Part shown: piece after piece, positions 45,380-56,842 of the stretch
Layout of the letters: each line of letters begins with the position of its first letter
How positions within the stretch are numbered: the stretch's first letter is position 1
Source: Dicyema japonicum
Lineage: Eukaryota > Dicyemida > Rhombozoa > Dicyemidae
Assembly: GCA_011109175.1 (NCBI GenBank)
Contig: RDEW01000042.1
Coordinates: 358,500 to 422,499, forward strand
Direction of reading: 5' to 3'
Length of the DNA stretch: 64,000 nucleotides
The notes under the pieces: model-generated
The model's database searches: none
What the model saw: the letters and a program-made list of their open reading frames with translations, nothing else
What the model was told of the DNA's origin: nothing
Translations under genes and position numbers: made by a program

Positions 45380-45960
45380 ATACATCACCCCTTACTAGCA
45401 ATTTCAATCCAAGACACCGAAGTTGACTCATATGTAAGTAGTCGAATTTTTATCCACGGTTTTCGAGATTCCCCATGTTCCAGAGTTAGTTTCACGGTAG
45501 CCTCATACAATCTGAGTCGGACGCCTTTAGATCTATCCTTTCGAAAAGCTTTTGCATGGTCACCGTAGATAACAAATTCCTTCTGGCATTGACTTTGGAG
45601 TCCCCAAGAAGCAAGACATGTTATGATCTTCCTCCTGTTTTTTAGTACTGCTGGTTCCATCCCCTTGTACTTGAGGGTGCTACCTCGAGTTGAAGTATGA
45701 TTGCATCATTGTTAGTCGAGATAAATTCAACATCATCGGCGTAAAGAATTTCCATAGTATAGTCCTTAATATTTCAGATCTCGTAGAATAGATTTAAGGT
45801 ATACAGCGAACAACACTGGAGGGAGGGTGTCTTCTCGATGTGTGGCCACTGTCGTCACGAATTCTCGCGACATACATTTTTCAACACGCACTCGAACACT
45901 GTGTATTTCTGCTCCCGATAATGGTTTCGTCGAACAAAACAAAAACTTTTTCAACCGTAT
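45380..45960 (-). pseudogene. LINE RT fragment (YADDVEF)
   Basis: Reverse strand: REDTLPPVLFAVYLKSILRD (compare the RT motif GxxQGDxLSPxLF), then MEILYADDVEFISTNNDAII with an intact YADD, then AVLKNRRKIITCLA and KGVRLRLYEATVKLTLEHGE, the 'LYxxxVxxTLxxGxE' step after the palm of many LINEs. Frames change between blocks and the GVPQG part is mutated. It abuts the R2-type tail on its 3' side. Confidence 0.7.
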
Positions 45961-45969
45961 AATAAATGC

Positions 45970-46980
45970 AAGTTAAACCTCAATAGTGGATATCATACCA
46001 CAGTAGATATAATGATAATTGATCAACGCTATTATTTTATTTAAAAAATAAAAATCAAAAAATTAATAAATTTTTTATAAGTTTAAACAATTTTTAAGAA
46101 CATTTAATTTTTGATTTTATTGACAAAACTGGCCCTAGTCATAGGTATAATCACAGAAGCGTGTAAAAAACTGTTTGGTAACAATTTATGAAAAAATTCA
46201 AGAACACCAGCAGATATCACACTACGGAATATTTCGAGAAAAAATACGAAAACCTTGCCGTTTCAAATATTGAAGGGTAGAAGATTAGTCACAAGATCAT
46301 CCTTGTCAGTTAAGTATTGTAATTGCCGACCAAATGAAAAAAATATTGGTCTAAGTGATTCCAGACTATAAGGGGACGTCGAATTTTTGCCTCATTAACT
46401 GAAAGTTGGTTTTATGTACTGCAAGAACGATCAAAATTAGTTTTGTTTGCCAGATCTACTGTTTAAGTATTCTAAATGTTCATTTTGTCAAACTAGTAAT
46501 TCAAGATGTCAGGAAATTGCTAACAACCCGATGTTGGAAGCCAGAATACTCTCCTGCATGCTTGACTGACTGAACAACTAGTCTTAAATGAAAATCTTGA
46601 CGACCTTAGTAGCACACGTGTAAATGAGCTCCTAGACGTATATTAAATTTTGAGACAGTGCTAACATTATTAGGACATTCATGTAGAATTAATTGTGTGA
46701 GTGAGGTCGAGTAGTGGAGAAGCTAAATTCGATGTTCACTAGCTGCGAGAAAAAGAGGATTTTTGGATTGGAAATTATATTTTACCCCCAAATTTAAGTC
46801 GCAAAATATTAGAGATCGAATTTGGGTTACTATTAATCGGACAAAATTTCTCAGCCCAGAGATTTGGTGAGTTTGTTATTTCATTGCAAATTTAAGCTTA
46901 ATCAAAATATGTCTAGTTTACGCAATTTCTTTCAAAACCCACAAATATTTCTACACCTCGTTCGGAAAGAAAGATTAAAT
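45970..46980. other. No gene seen
   Basis: AT-rich. Near 46350 GATTCC...TAAG-like sequence faintly resembles the LINE 3' hairpin on the reverse strand (TCTGGAATCACTTAGACC), too decayed to call. Confidence 0.4.
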
Positions 46981-46984
46981 TTCA

Positions 46985-47135
46985 CAGTTATTATTATCAT
47001 TTTGCTTTTAGGATCACAGGGTCAAGAGAAAGAAATAAAATTTTCATCTAACTAAGTGATCACAGACCGACAAAGGAACGGACGAGTCCGGCGGAGTCGA
47101 GAATCTTGAACAGCTTTTCATCGGGCAAAATGGTT
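46985..47135 (-). mobile_element. LINE 3' end with hairpin and TAA-like tail
   Basis: Reverse strand: the end of the ORF (AVQDSRLRRTRPFLCRSVIT, stop) followed by GATCACTTAGTTAGATG, the stem partner CCTGTGATCC and a tail of TAATAATAATA. It is a close relative of 20572-20700 and 63790-63925. Confidence 0.72.
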
Positions 47136-47139
47136 TTTA

Positions 47140-47630
47140 TTATGTTAAGACTTCATAAAGCAAATACAATACCTCAATTATCGTTAATTTCAGTTTGCAA
47201 AGTTAATTTCAGTTCCTATCTTCAACTTTAGGTCATCTTTCAGTAAAAATGCTTTACCGTCTTCAAAAAAAATTTTTCGATAGTTCTTTTCATCGAAATC
47301 GCTGTTTCATGTTTAATGAATTTCAATTCCAACAAACACGTCAGACACGTGTAATTAAAAAATAATTAAAAATATAAGATTATAATAAATTTTATATAAA
47401 AATATATTCTACAATGGGATAATATTTGTTTTTATAATTTATTTTGCAATTTATGCAACCTGTCCACTATGTGCCGGTCACATGATATATTAATTAATTT
47501 TTTTTAAATAATTAAAATAATATGCCACAGTCTGATAAATCGTCACTTACAAAATACAACTAAATTGTCTAAATTTAAAAATCCATACATTAATAAATAA
47601 TAATACACATATCCAGCTAATACATAGTTT
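47140..47630. other. No gene seen
   Basis: AT-rich DNA without recognisable features. Confidence 0.45.
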
Positions 47631-47639
47631 AAAAAACGA

Positions 47640-47890
47640 GTTTCAGACTGTGACATTTTATCCATCCTAACATTGGAAAACATTCTTGTCATCTTAGAGA
47701 AGTTAACTGCTCACCAATCTTTATTCCCTTTCACCTCACACAAATCAGTCACCTCTTCTCTATCAACATCCAATGTAGTGTCCTTACAATAATCACACAT
47801 AGGCTTCACAAGTTTGCTGGAAGCAGATGTGATCATCCTCGGAGACCTTAATCCCATGCCTAAGTCCGATGATTATAGAGAACATTTGTT
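47640..47890 (+). pseudogene. LINE endonuclease fragment
   Basis: The frame ending LLEADVIILGDLNPMPKSDD and YREHLL shows the 'xDVIIxGDxN' catalytic motif of the LINE apurinic endonuclease. The part upstream is less clear. It ends where repeat family B begins. Confidence 0.5.
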
Positions 47891-47914
47891 GTTTAGACTC
47901 ATTTTTTAATTAAT

Positions 47915-48265
47915 TTAATTTATTGAACCAAAACCGTCGTCATATCCGAATTTCAGGTGATCCCAGCCTTCGTCAACAGTCTCCCCATCTTTTCTCAATG
48001 TTCCGACTTCGTTCCTGCGCATTCTCTGACATGACGAGTCTCCACCGAAAAAGTACCCAAATGTGTAGGAAGAGTCGTCCAGGGGGAACTCCTCTGGATA
48101 GTCGTTGACAAATGGTTCTTTTTGGATACACTTTGACTTGTATCTGACGCCACCAGACAAGGTGAACCACATGACCCACGCTAATTAAGTGAATTAGGAA
48201 CAAACGAACATAACAGAAACTTTAATCAATTAGCCACGAAACACCACATGGCACCACGCGGCTTG
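47915..48265 (+). repeat. Dispersed repeat, families B and A joined
   Basis: Contains the family B block (GATAGTCGTTGACAAATGG, CGCCACCAGACAAGGTGAAC) and then the family A end (AGAAACTTTAATCAATTAGC to CACATGGCACCACGCGG). This copy shows that A and B are contiguous in the full-length repeat. Confidence 0.6.
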
Positions 48266-48519
48266 TATAATTTATATTCACGAATTATTTGCATCACCAT
48301 TCAAATAAAAATATTTTTAAATAAAATAATTAAAATAACCTTAAATTAAAAAATAATTTAAAATAAAACATCATTTTTTCACTTTCCTCGTGTAGCTGTT
48401 AGATAAGAGAATGATAGACATGGAAATCCCTGAATTCAAAGTTGAAAATCAATTATTATTTAAGAAACAACTTATAAAGATATTGTGTCTTTGTAAAATA
48501 AAAAAAAATTAAATTGGAT

Positions 48520-48690
48520 CCACCTACTCAGGAGACGCCCAATTCCTGACCGGCATCAAGAGGATCCTCTATTCCTTCCCAGGGGACAATGTCGTTACCT
48601 GGAGACAAGTTCTGTAACGCAGGAACGAGTCAGGATCAAGGAGTTGGTTAGTTTGGTTATCCTTGGTCTTTGGAGTAAATTTAATTTAAT
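48520..48690 (+). repeat. Dispersed repeat family C, copy 2
   Basis: Matches 36960-37170 (AGGAGACGCCCAATTCCTGA, CCAGGGGACAATGTCGTTAC, GAGACAAGTTCTG, GGATCAAGGAGTTGGTTAGT). Confidence 0.55.
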
Positions 48691-48812
48691 TTAAAGGTCA
48701 ACCAAGTAAGAAATATTATTACCTTAGAAAATAAAATTATATGAAATTTCCGAAAAGACCATATATTTTTGATTCACGGACCAAAATTAGAATTCTATTT
48801 AAATTTTAGTTC

Positions 48813-50237
48813 CTTTTTTGAAGACATGGCTAATAAGCATTTCGGGACTTGAGATAAACATAAAGAAATCGGAGCTAATAAATATCTCATACTCGGAGAG
48901 TGATTTCATCAACGTGGTCGAGTCTTTCAACTCGGTATTACCTGGAATTACTGTCGTACCCAAGGAGCGGACATACTTTCTTGGGTGCCCACTTGACGAA
49001 AAGGAACTGCGGAGCCATCTACAAACAAAAGAGGATGAACTCTCCAGAGTCACGGATAAACTTTCCTTACTCGATGGTCATACAGCATTTTTCCTTTTGA
49101 AGAATAGCATCGGCTTGCCCAAACTCCTATATGCTCTCCGATGTTCTCCCTGCTTCAAACATCGTGACATCCTCCTGTCACTGGATAGGACATTGAGAAA
49201 ATCGCTGAATTACTTCTAAACATCCAGTTTGATGCGCCGAGTTGGAACCAATGCAAGCTTCCTACACGCCTCGGAGGAACGGGTCTCAGGTCGGCGCTGG
49301 AGATCGCCTATCCAGCATATGTGTCATCGCTCTCAAGTGGAAGCCTTTTGGTCCAAGAAATCCTACGTATTACAACCGGACTCTCTTGGGAAAAAGTCTT
49401 CGACGAAGCTCGTTGCGAATGGTGTGAAACTGGTTTGGATATGCCGAACGATCCTTCGAGGCAACGTGACTGGGATGATATTTACTCCAAGAATATCTTC
49501 GACGTGCTAAAGTCTGAGGCCAACCAGCATCGTCTTGCATGCCTCGTGTCCGCCGCCAACCATGGGAGCGGAGCGTGGCTGGATGCACTCCCGTCTTCCT
49601 CCCTGGGGACCCTATTGGACGATGACTGTATTCGGATTGGAATCGCACAACGCCTGGGAGCTGATGTTTGCGTCGAACACCAATGTCGCTGTGGAGGGAT
49701 CGTCGATGCCAAAGGGCTGCACCCGCTCTCGTGCAAAAGGAGTGCGGGCAGAGCACCCCGCCATGCTGCTATGAACAACATTGTCTTGCGAGCTCTTGAA
49801 GCGGCAGGCTTCCCGGCAGTACTGGAACCTGTGGGATTGGACCGCGGAGATGAGAAAAGACCGGATGGGTTAACTATCTTTCCGTTCACTGAGGGAAAAT
49901 CGCTCGTATGGGACTGCACTGTTGTGGATTCTTTCTCGAACTCGATGATGCTCAGCTCGGCGCAGTCTGCTGGATCGGCAGCCGATCTGGCCGAAAAATC
50001 AAGATTAAAAAATATGGCGAAATTGGAGACCGCTACCGTTTTGTACCGGTAGCAATCGAGACGTCTGGTGCGGCTGGAAGTATTACAGCCTCTTTCCTAA
50101 AGGAAATCGGGGGAAAATTAGCCCACCGCAAGAAAGACGTGCGGGAAGCGGTCTGGCTGAGGCAACGAATTGGTATCGCTGTTATCCGCGGAAACGCTTA
50201 CTCCGTGATGTCAGCAGCCGCTCTTCCCCATAGTTAA
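48813..50237 (+). mobile_element. RLE-bearing LINE, 3' half, best-preserved copy
   Basis: Begins within the RT (GLEINIKKSELINIS), then the thumb (RTYFLGCPLDEKELRSHL, LPKLLYALRCSPCF), DAPSWNQCKLPTRLGGTGLR, and CLVSAANHGSGAWLDALPSS. A zinc motif follows (CRCGGIVDAKGLHPLSC), then H and N of RHAAMN. The nuclease segment is EKRPDGLTIF and KSLVWDCTVVD (RPD...WD...D), and the terminal module is FVPVAIETSG...RIGIAVIRGNA, ending HS and a TAA near 50236. Only two frameshifts are needed: one near 49210, the other in the A6 run at 50007-50012. GC content is clearly above the surroundings. The element is 5'-truncated. At least eight loci in this window carry the same terminal module. Confidence 0.9.
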
Positions 50238-50340
50238 TAAATGTCGTATGTGATAGCGTCTGGGCTGTTGATACTGTCCGGGTTGATAAGACAAATTTAT
50301 CACTTGAAAACATTAACAACCACTACAAGTTTTGCTTCGA

Positions 50341-51352
50341 AAGATCGGTCCCTTGTTCAATCAAAAAACAAAAAATTTATTTTGAGTCAATAAAGCGATT
50401 AAACGAGAAAAGGGTCGAAAATAGAAGAGGTCGAAGGATCGGTCCCTTGTTCACTCAAAAAACAAAAAATTTTATTTTGAGTCAATAAAGCGATTAAGCA
50501 AGAAAAGGGTCGAAAATAGAAGAGGTCGAAGGATCGGTCCCTTGTTCACTCAAAAAACAAAAAAATTTATTTTGAGTCAATAAAGCGATTAAGCAAGAAA
50601 AGGGTCGAAAATAGAAGAGGTCGAAGGATCGGTCCCTTGTTCACTCAAAAAACAAAAAATTTTATTTTGAGTCAATAAAGCGATTAAGCAAGAAAAGGGT
50701 CGAAAATAGAAGAGGTCGAAGGATCGGTCCCTTGTTCACTCAAAAAACAAAAAATTTTATTTTGAGTCAATAAAGCGATTAAGCAAGAAAAGGGTCGAAA
50801 ATAGAAGAGGTCGAAGGATCGGTCCCTTGTTCACTCAAAAAACAAAAAATTTTATTTTGAGTCAATAAAGCGATTAAGCAAGAAAAGGGTCGAAAATAGA
50901 AGAGGTCGAAGGATCGGTCCCTTGTTCACTCAAAAAACAAAAAATTTTATTTTGAGTCAATAAAGCGATTAAGCAAGAAAAGGGTCGAAAATAGAAGAGG
51001 TCGAAGGATCGGTCCCTTGTTCACTCAAAAAACAAAAAATTTTATTTTGAGTCAATAAAGCGATTAAGCAAGAAAAGGGTCGAAAATAGAAGAGGTCGAA
51101 GGATCGGTCCCTTGTTCACTCAAAAAACAAAAAAATTTATTTTGAGTCAATAAAGCGATTAAGCAAGAAAAGGGTCGAAAATAGAAGAGGTCGAAGGATC
51201 GGTCCCTTGTTCACTCAAAAAACAAAAAATTTTATTTTGAGTCAATAAAGCGATTAAGCAAGAAAAGGGTCGAAAATAGAAGAGGTCGAAGGATCTGTCC
51301 CTTGTTCACTCAAAAAACAAAAAAATTTATTTTGAGTTAATAAAGCGATTAG
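50341..51352. repeat. 95-bp satellite, about eleven copies
   Basis: Head-to-tail units starting GATCGGTCCCTTGTTCACTC at 50343, 50437, 50532, 50627, 50722, 50817, 50912, 51007, 51102, 51197 and 51292. Period 95 (94 for the first). Units differ only by A/T-run length and rare substitutions. Each holds GAGTCAATAAAGCGATTAA, i.e. an AATAAA. The last unit is partial. The first unit is the most diverged. Confidence 0.96.
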
Positions 51353-51418
51353 CGTGAAAATAGTTATTTGAATGTTATATAATATTTTTTTAATATTTTT
51401 AATTTCTTTTTAAAAATT

Positions 51419-51467
51419 TAAAAATTTTATTTGAGTCAATAAAGCGATTAAGCAAGAAAAGGGTTAT
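51419..51467 (+). repeat. Isolated half-unit of the 95-bp satellite
   Basis: Repeats the middle of the satellite unit (TTTGAGTCAATAAAGCGATT to AGAAAAGGG) after ~65 bp of unrelated AT-rich DNA. Confidence 0.85.
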
Positions 51468-51649
51468 ATCTTTATCGAAAACCTTTGAATCATCGATATT
51501 TGAGTTATTTGTAATTTTTATCACATATTTTAATCCTTTCTTTTATATTTTAAATTTTATTCTTAATTTGAATTACTTAATTCAACCTTATCAGTTTAAT
51601 GTTATAAGATATAAATATCTCAATAATATGCCATTACCTAAATATTTTC

Positions 51650-52290
51650 GGATTTGCCAAGACAATGGGTTGACTCTATCGAGGGAAAAAACAAGTCACT
51701 TGGATTGCAAGTAAAAGAAAAAATATTAATCAATGTGTGAATACTGGGGATATAAAAATCTCTGAAACATTGAAGTATCTCGGATTGTTGATAGACCGAA
51801 GAGGATCTTTCAAGGAACATATTAAAACACGAAGAAAGAAAGCTACAGGAATGTTGAAATCTTTAATTCGATTTCATTTAGAGCCTGAAACTTTTCTTTT
51901 TGTGTATTCGGCGTGTGTTGAACCATTCTTGATATATGGTTATCAAGGATGGTTTAGAACAAAAGTAAGTGATGTCTTTGTCAAAAAATTGGAAAAGTCC
52001 AGAAGATTTGCGATTAAATTGGCATATGGACTGGACTTAAAATCTAATATCGAAGAGGATTACGACCTGAAAGTCAGAAAGATAGAAAAATTATTACATC
52101 ACTTATGGAAAATGTGAATGTAATTTTTGGGGTCCAAACGAAGTAGAGACAATGTGGTGTCTCATAAAATGACCCTACACGATGAATACAAACCCACTTA
52201 ATTAGTTTTGGTTCAGGTTTTGGTTTCTTTACAGTAATTAGTTTTGGGTTTGTTAGAAAATAAAATTTGTCTTGTCTTGTCTTGTCGGAT
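51650..52290 (+). pseudogene. LINE RT C-terminal part and 3' end
   Basis: GLTLSREKTSHLDCK (the thumb 'N/S..KT' step), then TGDIKISETLKYLGLLIDRR, HIKTRRKKATGMLKSLIRF, HLEPETFLFVYSACVEPFLI, YGYQGWF and KLEKSRRFAIKLAYGLDLKS. It is collinear with the reverse-strand copy at 663-980. After the stop the 3' region runs to a TCTTG microsatellite (52262-52283), a plausible LINE tail. The frame is open over 126 codons but lacks the palm. Confidence 0.77.
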
Positions 52291-52391
52291 TTGCTACAAA
52301 GTAACCTTATATCTCGGTTCTTTTCTTGGGGATTTAACATCTCTACTTTACTCCGGGATTTTACTTTTCTATTTTCCTTGGGGATTTAACT

Positions 52392-52413
52392 TATCTTTTT
52401 TTTTTTTTTTTTT
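52392..52413. repeat. Poly-T run
   Basis: About 20 consecutive T residues. It may be the A-tail of a reverse-strand insertion. Confidence 0.7.
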
Positions 52414-52584
52414 TTAAGGTAAACGATTCCATTTACAAACAATAGAAGTCAGGTAGTTGCCACCCTCACCACGTGGCTTTCCTCTCAAAATTCAAAATTT
52501 AACTTATCTCTATTTTTCTCTTGAGACAAAACTTAGTGGTGTTCAGGAAACAACGGAAATCGACGGTTCCGACAGACTCGGCTA

Positions 52585-55100
52585 TTCTTGGAGTTCGCAA
52601 TGCATGCAGTGGACCAGTCCTACGTTAAACTTGACCTGAATCTGTCTGAATGAAGAAGGATTTCATGGAGGACTCTTAGGATGAGATGGACGTCACCAAT
52701 ACCTATGGTAATCTGGATGTATACACGACTCGACCTCTTCCGTTCATAATTGGGACCGATGACTTTGAAAATGACTACTTTATGTGTTTCCAACTACAAC
52801 GACAATTCTACGGAATTGGATCAATATGAATCAGTTTTTGTCATTTAGCTGATAAAAATGTGGTTAACTTTAACGCATCAAGATCTCTGGTTGACATGTG
52901 GCTTTATCCTAGTCTCTATCCCTGGATAGACTGATTGAGGACCAAATCTTCAAGTCCAAGACAGGTTTCTGTTCATAGTCTATGTTTTGAGAACGGAATG
53001 CCTCACAGATTAGCGGAAAAACAAGGTAATTTTGATTTATCACGATAGCCTTCATGAATTCGAGATTCAATGACAAAATTGCCGATGACCTCTTTGAAGA
53101 TGATTCCGAAAAGGAAGACACCCTTGAAAAGTTCAACATGCTTCTTGATTTTTGAAAAAAACCAGACATCTTGAGAATATCTTTGACAAATCTGAAAACG
53201 ACGACATCTTTTACAATGAGATGGTAATATCTCCGACCCCAGAAGGACCACTGAGATACCTTTGGCGTCTGTTGTCTCTATGGAGAAGAAAAAACAGAAT
53301 TTATTTTCCTGAAAGTGATAGTGATGACAGCAATATTATACTTCAGCCCAAAAAAGCCACAAACGACAAGGAATTAAAATTATAAAACTAATGAATCAAT
53401 GCGAATGTGTCAGTTTAACGTCTCCCTCAAAGATCTCTTTGTTTTTGAAGTCTTCAAAGGAATCCTATGGCAGAAGGCCTTGGTGTCTGCTGCCTTGAAA
53501 ATATTTAATAAGAAAACTGTGAATAACGTTTTGAATGTTAAAGAACATATAAGGTGAAGAGTGAAGTCATTTTTACAGTGGGCAATGAAAACGCTTTTAC
53601 TATATATATATGACTATCTAGAAATGCGAGGAATCTATGGAAAATGAGACCATTCCTGTTTTCACCAATTCTGTTGGATCTTCCAGGAACATGAAAGAAA
53701 GCCAGAACCCGGAAAACCTGGATCACTTAGTTAGCAGTTAACTTTTAATTTTTTCTAATCCAGTGATCTTGGTGTAAAAAGGTTTTGGTGTTTAATGATA
53801 AAGAAGACAGTGATGAAGTGTCCCTGCGAATGAACCATTATATGTTTTCAAACTCATCCTTGGCTTCCTCCTCGGATTCTTGACAAAGAAGAAAGATTCA
53901 GATGATTAAAAATTACGCTAGTATAACTTTGGCTCAATAATTATGCAAGGCTCCGTTAAAACTGGATTTTAAGGACAACAAGCAGTCTATGGTCGTAGAT
54001 GATGATCAACTTATAGAACACAACTTGAATTCTGTAAACAAGGATCAAATCCAAGAGATAACAAAACCAAAGATCACTTCCAAAACAATTTCTAAGAAGT
54101 CGTTTTTTGACAGTTCTGACGACGATGAATTGTTCACCAAGAACACAAGTAAACAACTAATTAATGAAAAAATGGTTGCTAAGAAAGATCCTCGATTTGT
54201 TGGTTCCAATGAGGAAGGATCTAAAGAAATTGTGAAATCACTCATACAGAAATCGGTTGATGTGTAAGCACCTCAGAAATCTCTTTTTGATAGTTCTGAT
54301 GATGAAATTCCTATTACTAAAACAAGCAAAACCTCCAAGTCAAATGTGCTTAAATCTGCTACTAAGTAGAATTCACTTTTTTAGTGTTCTAAGATGAATT
54401 TTTACTTAAGCCACTCAAGCTTTAAAAATTAGCAGTGAAAACCCAACCAAGAAAAAAATGAAACATAAAATTAAAAAACCTACCCTCACTAATCGAAATG
54501 AATGTACTGATAGCAAAGTCCTCTCTACCAGACAAACTGACAATTCTAAAATTAAAATTTCCTCATGCAGACAAACTGACAGTCCTGAGAGCAGAATTTC
54601 TGTATCCAAAGAAACCGAAGCTGCATAATCAAGAACTAATTATGAAAACCGGATAATAAGAAAGATATAGAAAAGACTTCCCCAATTGACAGAAGGAAAG
54701 TGAATAAACCAGAAAATAAAAAAACAACTGTTAATAGAAAATCTCTTTTTGATAGTTCCGATGGTCAAGTGATCAAACAAAAAGCTGTCGATAAAAAATG
54801 ACTCAAAAATGAATATAAAATTTCAAAAATCGAAAAATCTTCTGATTAAAAACAGTGGATAATAAATGGATAAACCAACAAATGAAGGTTTAAAAATTTC
54901 ATCAAGAAAGAACACTTGAATATTACTTTATTTGACTTTTTTAAAAAATCGTTCTCAGAAAGAACCAGTCTCTGTCAATACCGTTAAAGTCGCGGTGGCA
55001 CCTGAAACTACGACTTCTAAACAACTCTCTCAACTTTTAGACTTCGGTGGAACAAAACAGCTTATTGACTGAGAAATACATAGAACCGAGTAATACTTTA
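52585..55100 (+). pseudogene. FAM21/WASHC2-like gene remnant
   Basis: FAM21 (WASHC2) is the long tail subunit of the WASH actin-nucleating complex on endosomes. Its tail is a string of acidic L-F/I-F repeats. Here DVYTTRPLPFIIGTDDF (52708-52760) resembles the conserved 'lYidRPLPylIGs.xF' segment after its head domain. Acidic LF-type units follow across 2 kb: IADDLFEDDSEKED, ENIFDKSENDDIF, IYFPESDSDD, LVFNDKEDSDE, KKSFFDSSDDDELF, KSLFDSSDDEI and KSLFDSSDGQ, separated by Lys/Ser/Thr-rich linkers. Frames change often and late repeats contain stops (~54370), so this copy is dead. A LINE 3' end sits inside it at 53712. Confidence 0.52.
53712..53790 (+). mobile_element. Solo LINE 3' hairpin
   Basis: GGATCACTTAGTTAGCAG and the stem partner CCAGTGATC with ~40 bp between, as in the LINE 3' ends at 19180 and 63858, but without coding sequence or a clear TAA tail. 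It is a very short insertion inside the FAM21-like remnant. Confidence 0.6.
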
Positions 55101-55479
55101 CCCACGGATTTTTCTAAAACTGGATCCAGGAATACCTGCCTACTAGTGAATGAGATAGATTTACATAAGATAGAAGATGTCTCTTAACCTAAAATGCACA
55201 AAATTTTTAAACAGCACTATAGAATGTATTAGACTATACGCTTTTATTAAAAGTCTGGTGTTTGAGCATATAGCAATATTTTTGACAATTTTAATAATTG
55301 GAACGAATATATTTTGGCAATCAAGTCGAGATTCACAATATCCTTCGAAAAAATAATAAATATAATAAAATCCACTATAATACATAAACAAGTTAATATT
55401 TTTTTTTGTCTAAAAAATATTTTAAATACCTAGAAAAACCTATAACAAATAAAATTAGTCCAAGATACAAAACTACAAC

Positions 55480-55980
55480 CAAACATACAAACCCCAACCT
55501 TTCCCGGATACTCCATTATCCGTAAAGACAGAAGGATTAGCTTGGTGGAGGACTAATGACGCTAATAAGAAATGGAATTCAATATGAAGATTTTTCAAAC
55601 AAAATCAGAAAACTCTATCCAGAAGATGACCCTTTGGAACTAATTGGCATAAATGTTAGAGTTACTAGGAAAACTATAAATATTGTCAATGTTTATATTC
55701 CCCCTACTACATCCTGTCCACGTGGATACTACCCTAACCTACAGGAAAATTAAATATTTGAGACGTTGCAATGAAGGCTCTGAGAAAGTCCTCCACAGAC
55801 AGGAATGTAGCAACATCGACCCAAATATTTTAATGAAGCACTATGTCGCAATCAGCCATAAAAATTTCTCGAGGGAACACAGAGTCTACAAGAAGTTGTA
55901 TCCATCATATGATTTGATTGTCTTTACATTTTATATGGAAGAAATCCATAATTCTGCCAATTCGGATGCCAAACAAACCT
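55480..55980 (+). pseudogene. LINE endonuclease and start of RT (left half)
   Basis: KPQPFPDT/FPGYSIIRKDR in overlapping frames, then GGGLMTLIRNGIQYEDFSNK, DDPLELIGINVRVTRKTINI and VNVYIPPTTSCPRG. This is the central part of the LINE apurinic-endonuclease domain. A linker (RQECSNIDPNILMKHYVAIS) leads to ILPIRMPNKPAND at the MULE insertion site. The RT continues directly on the far side of the MULE at 58788. Confidence 0.8.
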
Positions 55981-55989
55981 GCAAACGAT
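55981..55989. repeat. Target-site duplication, left copy
   Basis: GCAAACGAT, identical to 58779-58787. Nine base pairs is the usual duplication for Mutator-like elements. Confidence 0.92.
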
Positions 55990-56330
55990 GGTAACCGGTA
56001 AATTCATCGCCGGTAATTTCATCGCCGGTAAATTCATCGCCGGTAAATTCATCGCCGGTAAATTCATCGCCGGTAAATTCATCGCCGGTAAATTCATCGC
56101 GAGGTAAATTCATCGCGAGGTAAACTCATCGCCGGTAAATTCATCGCTGGTAAATTCATCGCGAGGTAATTTCATCGCCGGTAAATTCATCGCCGGTAAA
56201 TTCATCGCTGGTAAATTCATCGCGAGGTAAATTCATCCACGTGGGCTGGTGTCTAGATAGAAGAGGTCGAAATTTTGATTTTTTATATTATAGTTAAATT
56301 GCGATTTTGGAGATTATTCGGCGATAGGAA
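55990..56330. repeat. MULE left terminal inverted repeat with 15-bp iterons
   Basis: Starts GGTAACCGGTAAATTCATCG and continues as about fifteen copies of GGTAAATTCATCGCC or its variants (…CGCT, …CGCGA) to ~56236. CCACGTGG and the block AGAGGTCGAAATTTTGATTT follow, and both return inverted at the right end. Iterated units at both ends are candidate transposase-binding sites. Confidence 0.93.
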
Positions 56331-56842
56331 TCATGTATCCGTGACGGTAGGACCTATGAAAACTGAAGAGAGGGGACCTAATTTTTCACCTCTCTTCAGA
56401 AGTTGACGTATGCCTGCCATGTATTATTGGCGGGATCAATTTAGTTGTTACAAGCAGACGTTCTCTTTTCCGTTCCCTCCTTGGATTAATTACCAATGAC
56501 TGTTTTTGCTAGGCTTACCAAAGATTGTACGCCTGTGGCTTATAAATAATAAAATAAATAACTCGGTCAGTATTCATCTATATACGACGATTGAAACATA
56601 AAATTGCCAGTTTTCTTTAGTGCTGAGGATAGTATTCATCTCTATCTTAAACACAAGAGTAATGGTTGCATGTAATTGTGTTTCTTTTAACTGATAAAGT
56701 AGCTTATAATCTGTTGATAAGGTCCTTGAATTCTTTTGTAATGTGGTGATAATGCCCTTGAATTCTTTTGTACTTTATCGTCATATCATAATTGATTACT
56801 ATAAAGTGATATTTTTTCGCTAATTTCTTATATCTTGACAGC
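56331..56842 (+). other. MULE 5' leader
   Basis: About 510 bp between the inverted repeat and the transposase start, AT-rich, with a small internal duplication (CCTTGAATTCTTTTGTA at ~56724 and ~56756). No other gene. It presumably holds the transposase promoter. Confidence 0.5.

Noticed and set aside
49370-49919. Two long reverse-strand open frames (128 and 145 codons)
   Set aside because: Both are shadows of the GC-richer RLE LINE on the forward strand.
50341-51352. 95-bp array as CRISPR or integron cassette
   Set aside because: There are no variable spacers and the whole unit is repeated. It is a simple satellite.
55931-56113. Peptide with repeated DEFTG
   Set aside because: Direct translation of the MULE iterons on the reverse strand, with no sign of a gene.
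55996-56236. CRISPR-like look of the 15-bp array
   Set aside because: Units abut without spacers and return inverted at the other end of the MULE. It is a terminal inverted repeat.
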